A stretch of 64,000 bases of DNA from Martelella lutilitoris (GCF_005924265.1 NZ_VCLB01000012.1:1-64000); one strand, 5' to 3'. Positions 40,648 to 50,998 are shown, counted from the stretch's first letter. The notes: generated by a model not told the origin, from the sequence alone. Made by a program: numbers and translations.

Positions 40648-41700
40648 TTGAACGCTACTGAAATGGTTGCAAAGCATGAAATCCAGGCGGGGCCGTCTGC
40701 GGACGCCAGCCATTTTGTCCTGACCTTCGAGAACAACCGCCACGCCAGCGAATTGTTCGGCCAGTTCGACGAGCACCTGAAATTGCTGGAAAAGCAGCTT
40801 TCCGTGACGGCGGTGCCGCGCGGCAATTCGGTCGCGCTTTCCGGCTCGACGCTGGCCACGCATCAGGCGCGCCGCGCGCTCGACTATCTCTATGACCAGC
40901 TTCAGAAAGGGTCATCCTTGGAAAAATCCGATGTCGAGGGGGCGATCCGCATGGCCCAGGCCGCCGACGACCAACTGACCCTGCCGACGCTGGAGAGGAA
41001 GGCCCGGCTTTCCATGTCGCAGATCTCGACGCGCAAGAAGTCGATTGCCGCCCGCACGCCGGCGCAGGATGCCTATATCCGCGCCATGGAGCGGAACGAA
41101 CTGGTGTTCGGCGTTGGCCCGGCGGGAACCGGCAAGACCTACCTCGCCGTTGCCCATGCCGCGCAGCTTCTGGAACGCGGCGCGATCGAGAAGATCATCC
41201 TGTCGCGTCCGGCCGTGGAAGCGGGCGAGCGGCTCGGCTTCCTGCCGGGCGACATGAAGGAGAAGGTCGATCCCTATCTGAGGCCGCTCTATGACGCGCT
41301 CTACGACATGATCCCCGGTGAGCGGGTGGAACGGGCGATCGCGGCGGGCGTGATCGAGATCGCGCCGCTCGCCTTCATGCGCGGGCGCACGCTCACCAAT
41401 GCCGCGGTCATTCTCGACGAGGCGCAGAACACGACGTCGATGCAGATGAAGATGTTTCTGACGCGGCTCGGCGAGAATTCGCGCATGGTGGTCACCGGCG
41501 ATCCGAGCCAGGTCGACCTTCCGCGCGGCGTCAAGTCCGGCCTAGTCGAGGCGCTTTCGGTGCTTGACGGAGTGGAAGGCGTGTCGACCAACAGGTTTAC
41601 CGACAAGGATGTCGTCCGCCATCCGCTCGTCGCCCGCATCGTCGCGGCCTATGAAGGGCGGCTGGTGCCGTCTTCGGGCGGCGCCAAAGACGACGACTGA
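40648..41700 (+). CDS. PhoH-family ATPase (PhoH-like/YbeZ)
   Basis: About 350 residues. A small KH-like N-terminal region precedes the PhoH ATPase with Walker A GPAGTGKT (157-164) and Walker [13 protein letters not shown]. Partner of the next gene, ybeY, in rRNA processing. Two starts compete: TTG at 40648 with AAGGAG 9 bases upstream, giving [10 protein letters not shown], and ATG at 40615 with a weaker site. I prefer TTG since similar rhizobial proteins begin near that point. Confidence 0.88.
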   Translation: MNATEMVAKHEIQAGPSADASHFVLTFENNRHASELFGQFDEHLKLLEKQLSVTAVPRGNSVALSGSTLATHQARRALDYLYDQLQKGSSLEKSDVEGAIRMAQAADDQLTLPTLERKARLSMSQISTRKKSIAARTPAQDAYIRAMERNELVFGVGPAGTGKTYLAVAHAAQLLERGAIEKIILSRPAVEAGERLGFLPGDMKEKVDPYLRPLYDALYDMIPGERVERAIAAGVIEIAPLAFMRGRTLTNAAVILDEAQNTTSMQMKMFLTRLGENSRMVVTGDPSQVDLPRGVKSGLVEALSVLDGVEGVSTNRFTDKDVVRHPLVARIVAAYEGRLVPSSGGAKDDD

Positions 41701-41702
41701 CC

Positions 41703-42209
41703 ATGCCGGACTTCGACTATCAGGTCAGCCGCGAAGCCGACGGTTGGCCCGGGGAGGAGGCGCTGGAGGCCTTCGTCGCCCGCGTGATCGGTGCATCGTC
41801 CGCCTATCTGGAGGAGGCGGAAGGCCAGCCGTTTCCCGAAGATCCGCCGGAATTGTCGCTGGTCTTTGCCGATGACGCGATGATCCGGGAGATCAACGCG
41901 GAGTGGCGGAACAAGGACAGCGCGACGAATGTTCTCTCCTTTCCGGCCTTTCCGGTGACCCCCGGCGCGATGCCGGGACCGATGCTCGGCGATATCGTGA
42001 TTGCCTATGAAACGGTCGCGCGCGAGGCCGAAACGCTCGAAAAGAGCTTCGACGATCATCTGACCCATCTTCTGGTGCATGGATTTCTGCATCTTTTGGG
42101 GTATGATCACATCGAAAACGAAGAGGCGGAGGTCATGGAAGGGCTGGAGACTCGCATTCTTGCCACACTTGACCTATCTGATCCCTATCAGGGCAGCGAC
42201 CCTCTCTAA
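41703..42209 (+). CDS. ybeY: Endoribonuclease YbeY (rRNA maturation)
   Basis: A 168-residue metal-dependent RNase for 16S rRNA 3'-end maturation and 70S quality control. The zinc motif [11 protein letters not shown] gives H126, H130 and H136. Begins 3 bases after the phoH stop. The Sinorhizobium orthologue is needed for symbiosis and stress tolerance (established for that organism, not tested here). Confidence 0.96.
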   Translation: MPDFDYQVSREADGWPGEEALEAFVARVIGASSAYLEEAEGQPFPEDPPELSLVFADDAMIREINAEWRNKDSATNVLSFPAFPVTPGAMPGPMLGDIVIAYETVAREAETLEKSFDDHLTHLLVHGFLHLLGYDHIENEEAEVMEGLETRILATLDLSDPYQGSDPL

Positions 42210-42222
42210 CGCCTAAGGAACG

Positions 42223-43443
42223 ATGAACCAGCAACAGATCGTACCGCTTGCAGAAAGCGGTCAGGATACCGAAGACGGATCCTCGCTCGACGAGCCTAAC
42301 AGTCCGGTCTCGGACAGGAATTCCAACAAGCACACTGGCTCGCCGCTCAGAGGCCTTCTGCTGCGCTTCCGGCGCAACGGAAACGCTGCATCGCGCTTGC
42401 GCGAGGACCTTGAGGACGCGCTGTCGACGGACAATAGCGGCGACAGCGATTTCTCGCCCGAAGAGCGAGCCATGCTCAACAATATTCTCAGCTTCCGCGA
42501 GGTCCGGGTCGAGGATGTGATGGTGCCGCGCGCCGATATCGACGCGGTGGAGCAGAGCACGACGATCGGCGACCTCCTGCTGATCTTCGAGAATTGCGGC
42601 CATTCGCGCATGCCGGTCTTCTGCGAGACGCTGGATGACCCGCGCGGCATGGTGCATATCCGCGACCTGCTGGCCTATCTTTCCAAGCAGGCCCGCGGCC
42701 GCCGCCGCGCGCGCACCGCCAATGCGCGCGATGCCGCGAAGGCGAGCGCGACGAAGGGCGGCGAGGTCAAGCCGGCCGAGCGCCCGTCACGGACGCCGCA
42801 GAGCCCGCTCGACCTCGGCAAGGTCAATCTCGACAAGACGGTGGCCGAAGCCGGCATCATCCGCCCCGTGCTGTTCGTGCCGCCCTCCATGCTCGCCTCC
42901 GACCTGTTGCAGCGCATGCAGGCCGGCCGGACGCAGATGGCGCTCGTCATCGATGAATATGGCGGTACGGACGGTCTCGTTTCCCATGAGGACATCGTCG
43001 AGATGGTGATCGGCGAGATCGACGACGAGCACGACAGCGAGGAGGCGATGTTCACGCGCGTTTCCGAGGACGTGTTCCTGGCCGATGCCCGCGTCGAGCT
43101 CGAGGATATCGCCGAGGCCATCGGCCCGGATTTCGAGATCGGCGAGCATGCCGAGGATGTCGATACGCTCGGCGGCCTGATCTTCTCCGCCATCGGCCGG
43201 ATTCCGGCGCGCGGCGAGGTGATCCAGGCCTTGCCCGGCTTCGAGGTGCATATTCTCGATGCCGATCCGCGCCGCATCCGCCGTGTCCGCATCCTGCGCA
43301 AGCGTGGGCCCGCGCGTCGGCGTTCGGCGGCTCAGGCCCGCACCGGCGTTCCCGCATTCGAGGAGTCGCGCGGGGCAGGGCAGGGCGAGGAGGCTTTATC
43401 CGGGCTTGCCGAAGAGCATGCCGAGACCGCAGACCGGCACTAG
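42223..43443 (+). CDS. CBS-domain hemolysin-like protein (CorC/TlyC family)
   Basis: A 406-residue cytosolic CorC-type protein: a disordered N-terminus, two CBS domains (about 95-260) interrupted by a basic insert rich in Arg and Ala (155-190), and the CorC_HlyC transporter-associated domain (about 275-360). In E. coli CorC affects Mg/Co efflux; here the role is inferred. The stop TAG (43441-43443) is also the first three bases of the palindromic repeat that follows. Confidence 0.9.
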   Translation: MNQQQIVPLAESGQDTEDGSSLDEPNSPVSDRNSNKHTGSPLRGLLLRFRRNGNAASRLREDLEDALSTDNSGDSDFSPEERAMLNNILSFREVRVEDVMVPRADIDAVEQSTTIGDLLLIFENCGHSRMPVFCETLDDPRGMVHIRDLLAYLSKQARGRRRARTANARDAAKASATKGGEVKPAERPSRTPQSPLDLGKVNLDKTVAEAGIIRPVLFVPPSMLASDLLQRMQAGRTQMALVIDEYGGTDGLVSHEDIVEMVIGEIDDEHDSEEAMFTRVSEDVFLADARVELEDIAEAIGPDFEIGEHAEDVDTLGGLIFSAIGRIPARGEVIQALPGFEVHILDADPRRIRRVRILRKRGPARRRSAAQARTGVPAFEESRGAGQGEEALSGLAEEHAETADRH

Positions 43444-43543
43444 CGCATCGGCTCGAAAATCGGGATCGATTTTCGAAAAGAACGATGCGTAGATTCAATA
43501 AGTTAGAGCGTCCTTTGTGCGTCCTAAAGGACGCACGGCGCTC
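43441..43543 (+). repeat. Rhizobial palindromic repeat, copy A
   Basis: Starts TAGCGCATCGG inside the corC stop codon. Outer arms CGCATCG/CGATGCG enclose a perfect 10-bp hairpin TCGAAAATCG-ggat-CGATTTTCGA; a second hairpin GTGCGTCC-taaa-GGACGCAC lies in the right half, framed by GAGCG/CGCTC. Confidence 0.85.
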
Positions 43544-43646
43544 TAGCGCATCGGCCCGAAAGCCGGAACCGGCTTTCGGAAAGCACGATGCCTGGATTCA
43601 ACAGGGTAGAGCTGCCTTTATGCGCCCCAATGGACGCATGGCGCTT
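43544..43646 (+). repeat. Rhizobial palindromic repeat, copy B (tandem to copy A)
   Basis: Begins TAGCGCATCGG 103 bases after copy A with the same two-hairpin layout. The first hairpin is CCGAAAGCCGG-aa-CCGGCTTTCGG: bases differ from copy A on both sides so pairing is kept. The right end contains the presumed lnt ATG (43638). Confidence 0.85.
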
Positions 43647-45152
43647 TGGCGCCGCCAGGCGCAGACAGGGTGGAAGCGTATCTTGAAGCCAGCGCGTTTT
43701 CTTCGGGAACTTGGTCCCTGGCGAAGGCGGCTTGCGCTCTTTGCCTGCGGCGCAGTTTCGACCTTCGCGCTGGCGCCCTTCGGCGTCATGCCCGTCATGT
43801 TCATCGCCATGCCCGCCCTGGTGTGGCTGACGGACGGTGCGCTGGCCGGAAAAGCCGGTCGCGCGCGCTTGTTTTCCGGCTTTGGCGCGCTCTGGTGGTT
43901 CGGGTTCGGTTACTTTGTTTTCGGTCTCTGGTGGCTCGGCAACGCCCTGTTGAAGGACGCCGGGCTCTATGCCTGGGCGATTCCCCTGGCCGTTTTCGGC
44001 TTTCCAGCAATGCTTGCGCTTTTTTACGGCCTTGCCGGCGCGCTTGCGGCGCTCTTCTGGCGGCCGGGTCCAGTGCGTCTTGCGGCCCTCGCGGTCGCCA
44101 TGGTTGCGGCCGAATGGTTGCGCGGCCATGTGGCAAGCGGCTTCCCGTGGAACGCAATCGCCTACACCGCCATGCCGACGCCGCTTTTCATGCAGTCGAT
44201 CCGCCTCCTGGGGCTCTATGCAATGGGCGGTTTTGCCGTTTTCGTCTTCGCAAGCCCGGCGCTTCTTTCCGACCCGAGGGGACGACGCATCGGACTGGCC
44301 GCGGCGTTCGTGCTGGCGGCGGCCGATATCGGCTATGGAATATACCGGCTCAACACGGCGGCGCCGGCCGCCGAGCGGGTGGTCAATTTCCGTCTCGTGC
44401 AGCCGGCGATCGGCGATGCCGCGTGGCGATCGCCCGAGGGCCGCGCCGAGATCTTTGCCCGCCTGATCGCGCTTTCTGGCACACCGGGCGAACCGGGAGC
44501 GGCAGAGCCGGACGTGATCGTCTGGCCGGAAAGCACGCTGCCCTTCCTGCTTGAGGAACGGCCTGATGCGCGCACGGCCATCGGCGAAATGCTGAAGCCC
44601 GGACAGGTCTTGATCCTCGGCGCGGCCCGCTTTGCCGGCCGCAAGCCCGATGGCTGGCCGGAATTCTACAACGCCGTCTATGTGCTCGATGATGCCGGTC
44701 GGACGGTATCCGTCGCCGGGAAGACGCATCTGGTGCCCTTCGGCGAGTATCTGCCTTTCGAGGATTTTTTCCGTGCAATCGGGCTTCAGGCGCTGACGAC
44801 GCTGCCCGGGAGCTATGTGCCTGTCGAAAACCGGCAGATGCTGCTTCTGCCCGACGGCCTGTCGCTCTTTCCGCTGGTCTGCTACGAGGCGATCTTCCCG
44901 CGCCTGGTCGACGGCAAGACCGGCGAGGCCTCGGCCATTTTGAACCTGACCTACGATGCCTGGTTCGGGCGCACGCCGGGGCCCTACCAGCATTTCGCAC
45001 AGGCCCGCGCCCGCGCGGTCGAGACCGGGAAAACGCTGATTCGGGCCGGTGAAAATGGTGTTACCGCTGTCATTGATTCGCGTGGAAACGTCGTCGGGCG
45101 CTTGCCTTTTGATGAACCCGGAATTCTCGACGTGGCGGTTTCTCTTCCATAG
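43638..45152 (+). CDS. lnt: Apolipoprotein N-acyltransferase
   Basis: A 504-residue inner-membrane enzyme adding the third acyl chain to lipoproteins. About six membrane helices precede a nitrilase domain with the triad E298 (VWPEST), K362 (AGKTHLVPF) and C415 (LVCYEAIF). The start is uncertain: ATGs at 43620 and 43638 both lie inside a palindromic repeat and neither has a strong ribosome site; an internal TTG at 43683 is possible. The frame upstream into the repeat is repeat-derived sequence, not protein-like. Confidence 0.92.
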   Translation: MALWRRQAQTGWKRILKPARFLRELGPWRRRLALFACGAVSTFALAPFGVMPVMFIAMPALVWLTDGALAGKAGRARLFSGFGALWWFGFGYFVFGLWWLGNALLKDAGLYAWAIPLAVFGFPAMLALFYGLAGALAALFWRPGPVRLAALAVAMVAAEWLRGHVASGFPWNAIAYTAMPTPLFMQSIRLLGLYAMGGFAVFVFASPALLSDPRGRRIGLAAAFVLAAADIGYGIYRLNTAAPAAERVVNFRLVQPAIGDAAWRSPEGRAEIFARLIALSGTPGEPGAAEPDVIVWPESTLPFLLEERPDARTAIGEMLKPGQVLILGAARFAGRKPDGWPEFYNAVYVLDDAGRTVSVAGKTHLVPFGEYLPFEDFFRAIGLQALTTLPGSYVPVENRQMLLLPDGLSLFPLVCYEAIFPRLVDGKTGEASAILNLTYDAWFGRTPGPYQHFAQARARAVETGKTLIRAGENGVTAVIDSRGNVVGRLPFDEPGILDVAVSLP

Positions 45153-45323
45153 GTTGCGTTGGGTGTGATAAGGTGAAAAATTAAATCATCGCGTGTGACA
45201 ACAAATGCTTCATTAGGAGCCGTTTATTCATCCCATGGTTTTATATTTGGCGCAGAATTGACCGCAATACCCCAAAATTGCATAGTGAAACCGCTTGGTT
45301 TTCAACTAGGGCTTTTTGTCGCC

Positions 45324-45338
45324 CAACTCTGATGGTTG
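45324..45338 (+). promoter_or_regulatory. CAAC-N7-GTTG inverted repeat before the XRE regulator gene
   Basis: CAAC (45324-45327) and GTTG (45335-45338) face each other 63 bases before the regulator ATG in an AT-rich 249-base gap. It could be an autoregulatory site, but short palindromes like this arise by chance. Confidence 0.2.
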
Positions 45339-45401
45339 CAATAGCGCTGTCAGGCTTTGGCATCGGGGTCAGTTGTCAAGCTGGTTAAAGTAGGATGGAA
45401 A

Positions 45402-45815
45402 ATGACAGAAAACAAAAAAAAGCCGAACCCCATCGACGTTCACGTCGGGAGTCGGATCAGGTTGCGCCGTACCATGTTGGGCATGAGCCAGGAAAAGCTT
45501 GGTGAAAGCCTTGGAATTACATTCCAGCAGATCCAGAAATACGAAAAGGGCACCAATCGCGTCGGTGCCAGTCGTCTTCAGAACATTTCGACGATCCTGA
45601 ACGTTCCGGTATCCTTCTTCTTTGAGGATGCGCCCGGCGATCAGGGGACGAATGCGTCGGGGATGGCCGAAGCGTCGAGCTCCAGCTACGTGGTCGACTT
45701 TCTGTCTTCCTCGGAGGGACTCCAGCTCAACCGCGCTTTTGTCAAGATCGGGGACGCGAAAGTACGCCGCAAACTGGTAGACCTCGTCAAGTCGCTGGCC
45801 GAGGAAGCCGAGTAA
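45402..45815 (+). CDS. praR: XRE-family regulator of the PhrR/PraR type
   Basis: A 137-residue protein with a Cro/C1 helix-turn-helix at about 15-70 (VGSRIRLRRTMLGMSQEKLG, then ITFQQIQKYEKGTNRVGASR) and a C-terminal helical region. In rhizobia the gene between lnt and metK is phrR (acid-inducible) or praR (represses biofilm and quorum-sensing genes). The naming rests on recalled gene order plus fold. AGGA lies upstream of the ATG, and a terminator follows. Confidence 0.82.
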   Translation: MTENKKKPNPIDVHVGSRIRLRRTMLGMSQEKLGESLGITFQQIQKYEKGTNRVGASRLQNISTILNVPVSFFFEDAPGDQGTNASGMAEASSSSYVVDFLSSSEGLQLNRAFVKIGDAKVRRKLVDLVKSLAEEAE

Positions 45816-45840
45816 GGCTTTCAGCGCGCAGACAAACCGT

Positions 45841-45878
45841 CCGGAAGGCTGGCCCAAGCCGTCTTCCGGGCCGTTTTT
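45841..45878 (+). terminator. Terminator after the XRE regulator gene
   Basis: CCGGAAG (45841-45847) pairs with CTTCCGG (45863-45869), with an inner GCT/AGC extension and small bulge, followed by five T at 45874-45878. Confidence 0.7.
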
Positions 45879-45994
45879 ACGCGCTTTTTTCGGGGATCCG
45901 GGAGATATAAAGATATAGTTATATGGTTGTGCGCTTGTCATTTTGCGGCGAAGCGTCTAACAAATTCGGGCAAATTTCTATGTGGGGAATCCCG

Positions 45995-47233
<1,239 letters not shown>

Positions 47234-47242
47234 TCCGCCGCC

Positions 47243-47941
47243 GTGAGCGAGAATTCCCAACACGAGGCCGGGAAGGCCTTTTTCGGCCGTCGAAAAGGCA
47301 AGCCCTTGCGCGACCGGCAGGCGCGCAATCTCGAAGAGGTGCTGCCGGCGCTGGCGATCGACCCGTTTGGTCCGTCGCCCGATGACCTGCGCTCGCTCTT
47401 TGCCGCCGAGGTAAACACGCTTCGCCTGGAGATCGGTTTCGGCGGCGGCGAGCATCTGCTGCATCGCGTGCGCGAGGAGCCGGCGACCGGCTTTATCGGC
47501 ATCGAGCCCTTCGTCAATTCCGTGGCCAAGCTTCTGGGCCAGGTCGAAGGCGCCGAACCGGACAATCTGCGGCTTTATGATGATGATGCGGTTGCCGTTC
47601 TCGACTGGCTGCCGGCAGCATCGCTTGACCAGATCGACCTGCTCTATCCCGATCCCTGGCCAAAACGCCGGCACTGGAAGCGCCGTTTCGTCTCGCAGGT
47701 CAATCTCGACCGGTTTCATCGCGTGCTGAAGCCGGGCGGCCGCTTTTGCTTTGCCTCGGACATCGATTCCTACATCAACTGGACATTGCTGCACTGCCGT
47801 CGGCACGGCGGGTTTTCATGGCAGGCAAAGACGGCCGGCGACTGGCTCACGCCCTACGACAACTGGCCGGGAACGCGCTATGAGGCAAAGGCGCGCCGCG
47901 AGGGACGCTCGAGCGCCTATCTGACGTTTCTGAAGATCTGA
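47243..47941 (+). CDS. trmB: tRNA (guanine-N7-)-methyltransferase, GTG start
   Basis: A 232-residue SAM enzyme forming m7G46 in tRNA. SAM motif [17 protein letters not shown], catalytic-region [18 protein letters not shown] and C-terminal [20 protein letters not shown] are typical of TrmB. Starts with GTG 9 bases after the metK stop, so probably cotranscribed with it. Confidence 0.95.
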   Translation: MSENSQHEAGKAFFGRRKGKPLRDRQARNLEEVLPALAIDPFGPSPDDLRSLFAAEVNTLRLEIGFGGGEHLLHRVREEPATGFIGIEPFVNSVAKLLGQVEGAEPDNLRLYDDDAVAVLDWLPAASLDQIDLLYPDPWPKRRHWKRRFVSQVNLDRFHRVLKPGGRFCFASDIDSYINWTLLHCRRHGGFSWQAKTAGDWLTPYDNWPGTRYEAKARREGRSSAYLTFLKI

Positions 47942-47969
47942 GAGGACAGGACGACCTCAGCTCAGAGCA

Positions 47970-48130
47970 TTTCGCAGTCAGATGGAAACATCTGAAGTCC
48001 GCGAAAATACGTCAAAACAAATAGATAGAACGGTTGCGCGTTTCCAAGACAGGCGGAACAGCTCTAGCCTATTGAGGCCGCGCATCGTGCTTTCCGAAAA
48101 TCGATTCCGATTTTCGGGCCGATGCGCTAG
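47970..48130. repeat. Composite palindromic element, including repeat copy C in reverse orientation
   Basis: Right part (48081-48130), read on the minus strand, is CTAGCGCATCGGCCCGAAAA and onward with the hairpin CCGAAAATCG-gaat-CGATTTTCGG, i.e. the same family as copies A and B. The left part has a different palindrome: TTTCGC (47970-47975) and GCGAAA (48001-48006) around TCAGATG-gaaa-CATCTGA (47978-47995). A third segment contains GGTTGCGCGTTTCC with a degraded partner. It fills the trmB/DUF1150 convergent gap. Confidence 0.8.
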
Positions 48131-48384
48131 TGGAGCGTGACGGTCTTCAGTTCCTCTTCCATGGCCTTGAAGAAGATGCTGGTGCGGTTTTCCGTCAGAA
48201 GCAGCAGCGTGCCGTCGGCGCCGAACAGGGCCCACAGCTTCTCAGCGGTCTTGACCCCTTGCGCATCGGGAAAATGCTTGAGCGCCTCTTCCCGTTCGAA
48301 GGCGCGATAGTAGCCGAGGCGGCCTGCGCCGAAGGCGGCGAGCTGATCGGTTTCGAGGAAGGTTGCCGCGGACGGGAATTTCAT
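48127..48384 (-). CDS. DUF1150 family protein
   Basis: An 85-residue protein with QLAAFGAGRLGYYRAF and KLWALFGADGTLLLLTENR, the conserved core of DUF1150 proteins in alphaproteobacteria. Function unknown. It lies 89 bases downstream of the hsp20 gene on the same strand; the two are found together in rhizobia. The start is chosen at MKFPSAATF by family length. Its TAG stop belongs to the repeat that follows, as with corC. Confidence 0.82.
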   Translation of the reverse strand: MKFPSAATFLETDQLAAFGAGRLGYYRAFEREEALKHFPDAQGVKTAEKLWALFGADGTLLLLTENRTSIFFKAMEEELKTVTLH

Positions 48385-48473
48385 GGGGTCAGGCTGCCTT
48401 TGTCTTGAGCATGGGTGAACACAGGCTTCGAAAACGACCTGCGCCAAGGTTCCGAAGCTCGTGATTTCAAAGG

Positions 48474-48878
48474 CTATTCTGAGACCGAAATCTTAATTTT
48501 TCGTACCTCCTGGGGACGCCGCGCGATGTCGATGGCAAGAAGACCACGATCGAGCGTCGCGCCCACAACCTCCATGCCGTCGGCAAGGGCGAATTGGCGG
48601 CGGAACTGGCGGCCGGCGATGCCGCGAAACAGGTATTCGCCGCTTTCGCGCTCTTCCCGATTGCCGCTGACGACCAGAATATTGTCCTCGGCCACGGCGT
48701 CGAGTTCGCTTTCATCGAAACCGGCGACGGCCAGCGTGATCCGCAAGAATACGCCAGAGGGCTCTTCGGGAAACCACTCCACGTCGAAGGGCGGATAGCC
48801 GGACGCGCCCTTGAAGGCGGCGTCTTCGGGGCGACTTTGCAGCATCCTCGGATTGATGCGCAGATCGATTCTCGGCAT
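48474..48878 (-). CDS. Small heat shock protein (Hsp20/alpha-crystallin family)
   Basis: A 134-residue ATP-independent holdase. The alpha-crystallin domain runs from about YPPFDVEWFPEEPSGVFLRI to the I-x-I-like C-terminus KIKISVSE; NILVVSGNREERESGEYLFR is the usual loop region. GGAG precedes the ATG at 48878. Divergent from the nucleoside hydrolase gene; likely heat-regulated, but I see no clear RpoH or ROSE element. Confidence 0.92.
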   Translation of the reverse strand: MPRIDLRINPRMLQSRPEDAAFKGASGYPPFDVEWFPEEPSGVFLRITLAVAGFDESELDAVAEDNILVVSGNREERESGEYLFRGIAGRQFRRQFALADGMEVVGATLDRGLLAIDIARRPQEVRKIKISVSE

Positions 48879-49009
48879 GGGGCGGCTCCGTTTCTCTTCT
48901 GCGATATGGGGCATGGTCGCACACCTGGCAAGGCTGCGCCTGCTTGACAAGCGCCGGGCCAGTCTCCATTCCGGACATCTCGGATTTCATGTAGGCAGAG
49001 ACAAAGAAA

Positions 49010-49951
49010 ATGTGCGCACGAAAAATCATCATCGATACCGATCCCGGTCAGGATGACGCGGCCGCGATCATGCTGGCGCTGGCGAGCCCCGAAGAGATCG
49101 ATGTCCTCGGGATCACCGCCGTTGCCGGCAACGTGCCGCTGGCGCTGACGGAGCGCAATGCGCGCATCATCTGCGAGCTTTCGGGCCGGGCCGACATGAA
49201 AGTCTTCGCCGGCTGCGACCGACCGATGCATCGCCCGCTGGTGACCGCCGAACATGTCCACGGCAAGACCGGCCTTGACGGCCCGGAACTTGCCGAGCCG
49301 ACAATGGCGCTGCAGGACATGCATGCGGTCGATTTCATCATCGAGACGCTGAGGGCCGAGCCGGAGAAGACCGTGACGCTCTGCACCCTCGGCCCGCTCA
49401 CCAATGTCGCGACGGCTTTTGAAAAAGCGCCCGATATCGTCGGCCGCGTCCAGGAAATCGTGATGATGGGCGGCGGCTATTTCGAGGGCGGCAACATCAC
49501 GCCGTCGGCCGAATTCAACATCTATGTCGACCCGGAAGCGGCGAAGGCCGTGTTCGCAGCCGGCATTCCGATCGTGATGATGCCGCTCGACGTCACACAT
49601 CAGCTGCTCTGCCTGAAGGAACGCGTCGACCGGATCGACGCAATCGGCCGTCCGGCCGCACAGGCGATGGCGGCGATGCTGCGTTTCTACGAGCGGTTCG
49701 ATGTGGAAAAATACGGCTCGGACGGCGGCCCGCTGCATGATCCCTCGGTGACCGCCTATCTGTTGAAGCCGGAACTCTTTTCGGGCCGCGAATGCAATGT
49801 CGAGATCGAGACCGGTTCCGAGCTGACGCTGGGTGAGACGGTGATCGACTGGTGGCACGTCACAGATCGCGAGAAGAATGCGCTGGTGATCGGCAAGGCC
49901 GACGCGGCGGGTTTCTTCGACCTGCTGACGGAACGCTTGGCGCGGCTCTGA
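49010..49951 (+). CDS. Inosine-uridine preferring nucleoside hydrolase
   Basis: A 313-residue N-ribohydrolase that cleaves nucleosides to base and ribose. The calcium site DTDPGQDDA (9-17) and VTLCTLGPLTNVA, SAEFNIYVDPEAA and a C-terminal HDP motif are family hallmarks. Convergent with a ribokinase gene, which would phosphorylate the released ribose. Substrate preference cannot be read from sequence. Confidence 0.93.
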   Translation: MCARKIIIDTDPGQDDAAAIMLALASPEEIDVLGITAVAGNVPLALTERNARIICELSGRADMKVFAGCDRPMHRPLVTAEHVHGKTGLDGPELAEPTMALQDMHAVDFIIETLRAEPEKTVTLCTLGPLTNVATAFEKAPDIVGRVQEIVMMGGGYFEGGNITPSAEFNIYVDPEAAKAVFAAGIPIVMMPLDVTHQLLCLKERVDRIDAIGRPAAQAMAAMLRFYERFDVEKYGSDGGPLHDPSVTAYLLKPELFSGRECNVEIETGSELTLGETVIDWWHVTDREKNALVIGKADAAGFFDLLTERLARL

Positions 49952-49961
49952 CGGACAGAAC

Positions 49962-49979
49962 GCCGCCCTTCGGGGCGGC
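49962..49979. terminator. UUCG-loop hairpin between convergent genes
   Basis: GCCGCCC (49962-49968), loop TTCG, GGGCGGC (49973-49979): a perfect 7-bp stem with a stable tetraloop between the nucleoside hydrolase and ribokinase stops. No T run on either side, so termination strength is uncertain. Confidence 0.5.
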
Positions 49980-50006
49980 ATCATGCCTTTGCCGGCCGTG
50001 CGGCGT

Positions 50007-50906
50007 CTACAGCCGCGCCTTCACCTCATCCGCCGTCGGGATCGAGGGCTGTGCGCCGGGCTTGAGGCAGGCAAGGGCGCCTGCGACCGAGGCGCGGTGC
50101 GCCGCGGCCTCGAAGGAGAGGCCCTGTTCCAGCCCGCTCGCCAGATAACCGCAAAAGGTATCGCCGGCGCCGACCGTGTCGACCGGATCGATCTTCAGCG
50201 CGTCGATCCGGAAAAACGCGCCTTCATGCATGGCAATCACGCCATCGCCGCCAAGGGTGATCACCATGGTCTGGCCGGTCTTGTCGTGGTGGGTCTTCAG
50301 CATCGCGATCCGACCCTCGCTGCCCAGTTCCTCGGCGCCGACGAGGCGTTCGAACTCGGTCTCGTTGGCAATCACGATGTCGGCGAGCGCGCCGAGCTCG
50401 GCGGCTTCCGGCGTCAGCGGCGCGGTGTTCAGGACCGAGGTTACGCCCTTCTTGCGCGCTGCATGAAGCGCCGCGCGGATGGCGGGGGCAGGGACCTCGA
50501 GCTGCAGCATCAGCAGGTCGCCGGGCGACATCCGCTCGACGGCCGCCAGCGCGTCGTCTTCCGTCAGCGTGCCATTGGCGGCGGCGTTGATGACAATCAC
50601 GTTTTCGCCGTCGCCGCCGACGAGGATCATCGCCGTGCCGGTCGGCCCGTCCGTGGTCTTGAGACATGACAGGTCGACGCCGGCCTCTGCCAGAAGCGCC
50701 GTTGCCGGCGTGGCGAATTCGTCGCTGCCGACTGCCCCGACCATGGCCACCTCAGAGCCTGCGCGACGGGCGGCGAGCGTCTGGTTTGCGCCCTTGCCGC
50801 CCGGTGCGGTGGTGAAGGACGTGCCGGTCACGGTTTCGCCCGGTTCCGGCAGGCGTTCGGTGGTGGCGATGAGATCCATGTTGATGGACCCGAAAACCGT
50901 GATCAT
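50007..50906 (-). CDS. rbsK: Ribokinase (PfkB family)
   Basis: A 299-residue kinase converting ribose to ribose-5-phosphate. PfkB signature 1 is in TTAPGGKGANQTLAARRAG and signature 2 is DTVGAGDTFCGYLASGL; NTAPLTPEAAEL and IVIANETEFERL also fit ribokinases. GGAG lies upstream of the ATG. Convergent pairing with the nucleoside hydrolase suggests ribose salvage. Confidence 0.92.
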   Translation of the reverse strand: MITVFGSINMDLIATTERLPEPGETVTGTSFTTAPGGKGANQTLAARRAGSEVAMVGAVGSDEFATPATALLAEAGVDLSCLKTTDGPTGTAMILVGGDGENVIVINAAANGTLTEDDALAAVERMSPGDLLMLQLEVPAPAIRAALHAARKKGVTSVLNTAPLTPEAAELGALADIVIANETEFERLVGAEELGSEGRIAMLKTHHDKTGQTMVITLGGDGVIAMHEGAFFRIDALKIDPVDTVGAGDTFCGYLASGLEQGLSFEAAAHRASVAGALACLKPGAQPSIPTADEVKARL

Positions 50907-50998
50907 GGCGCTTTCTCCTCTGGCTTGGGCCGTCGCAAACGCGATGCTCCGGCCATGCTCTCAACGAGGGTTTTATGGCGAAGAGCAGGCCATGACAA

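Noticed and set aside
43441-43646. Possible CRISPR-like direct repeats
   Set aside because: Only two copies with a 103-base period, diverged stems and no unique spacers; these are palindromic intergenic repeats.
45816-45994. Possible SAM riboswitch before metK
   Set aside because: I could not recognise the core of SAM-II, SAM-V or the SAM/SAH type in this leader, and the region looks like a promoter.
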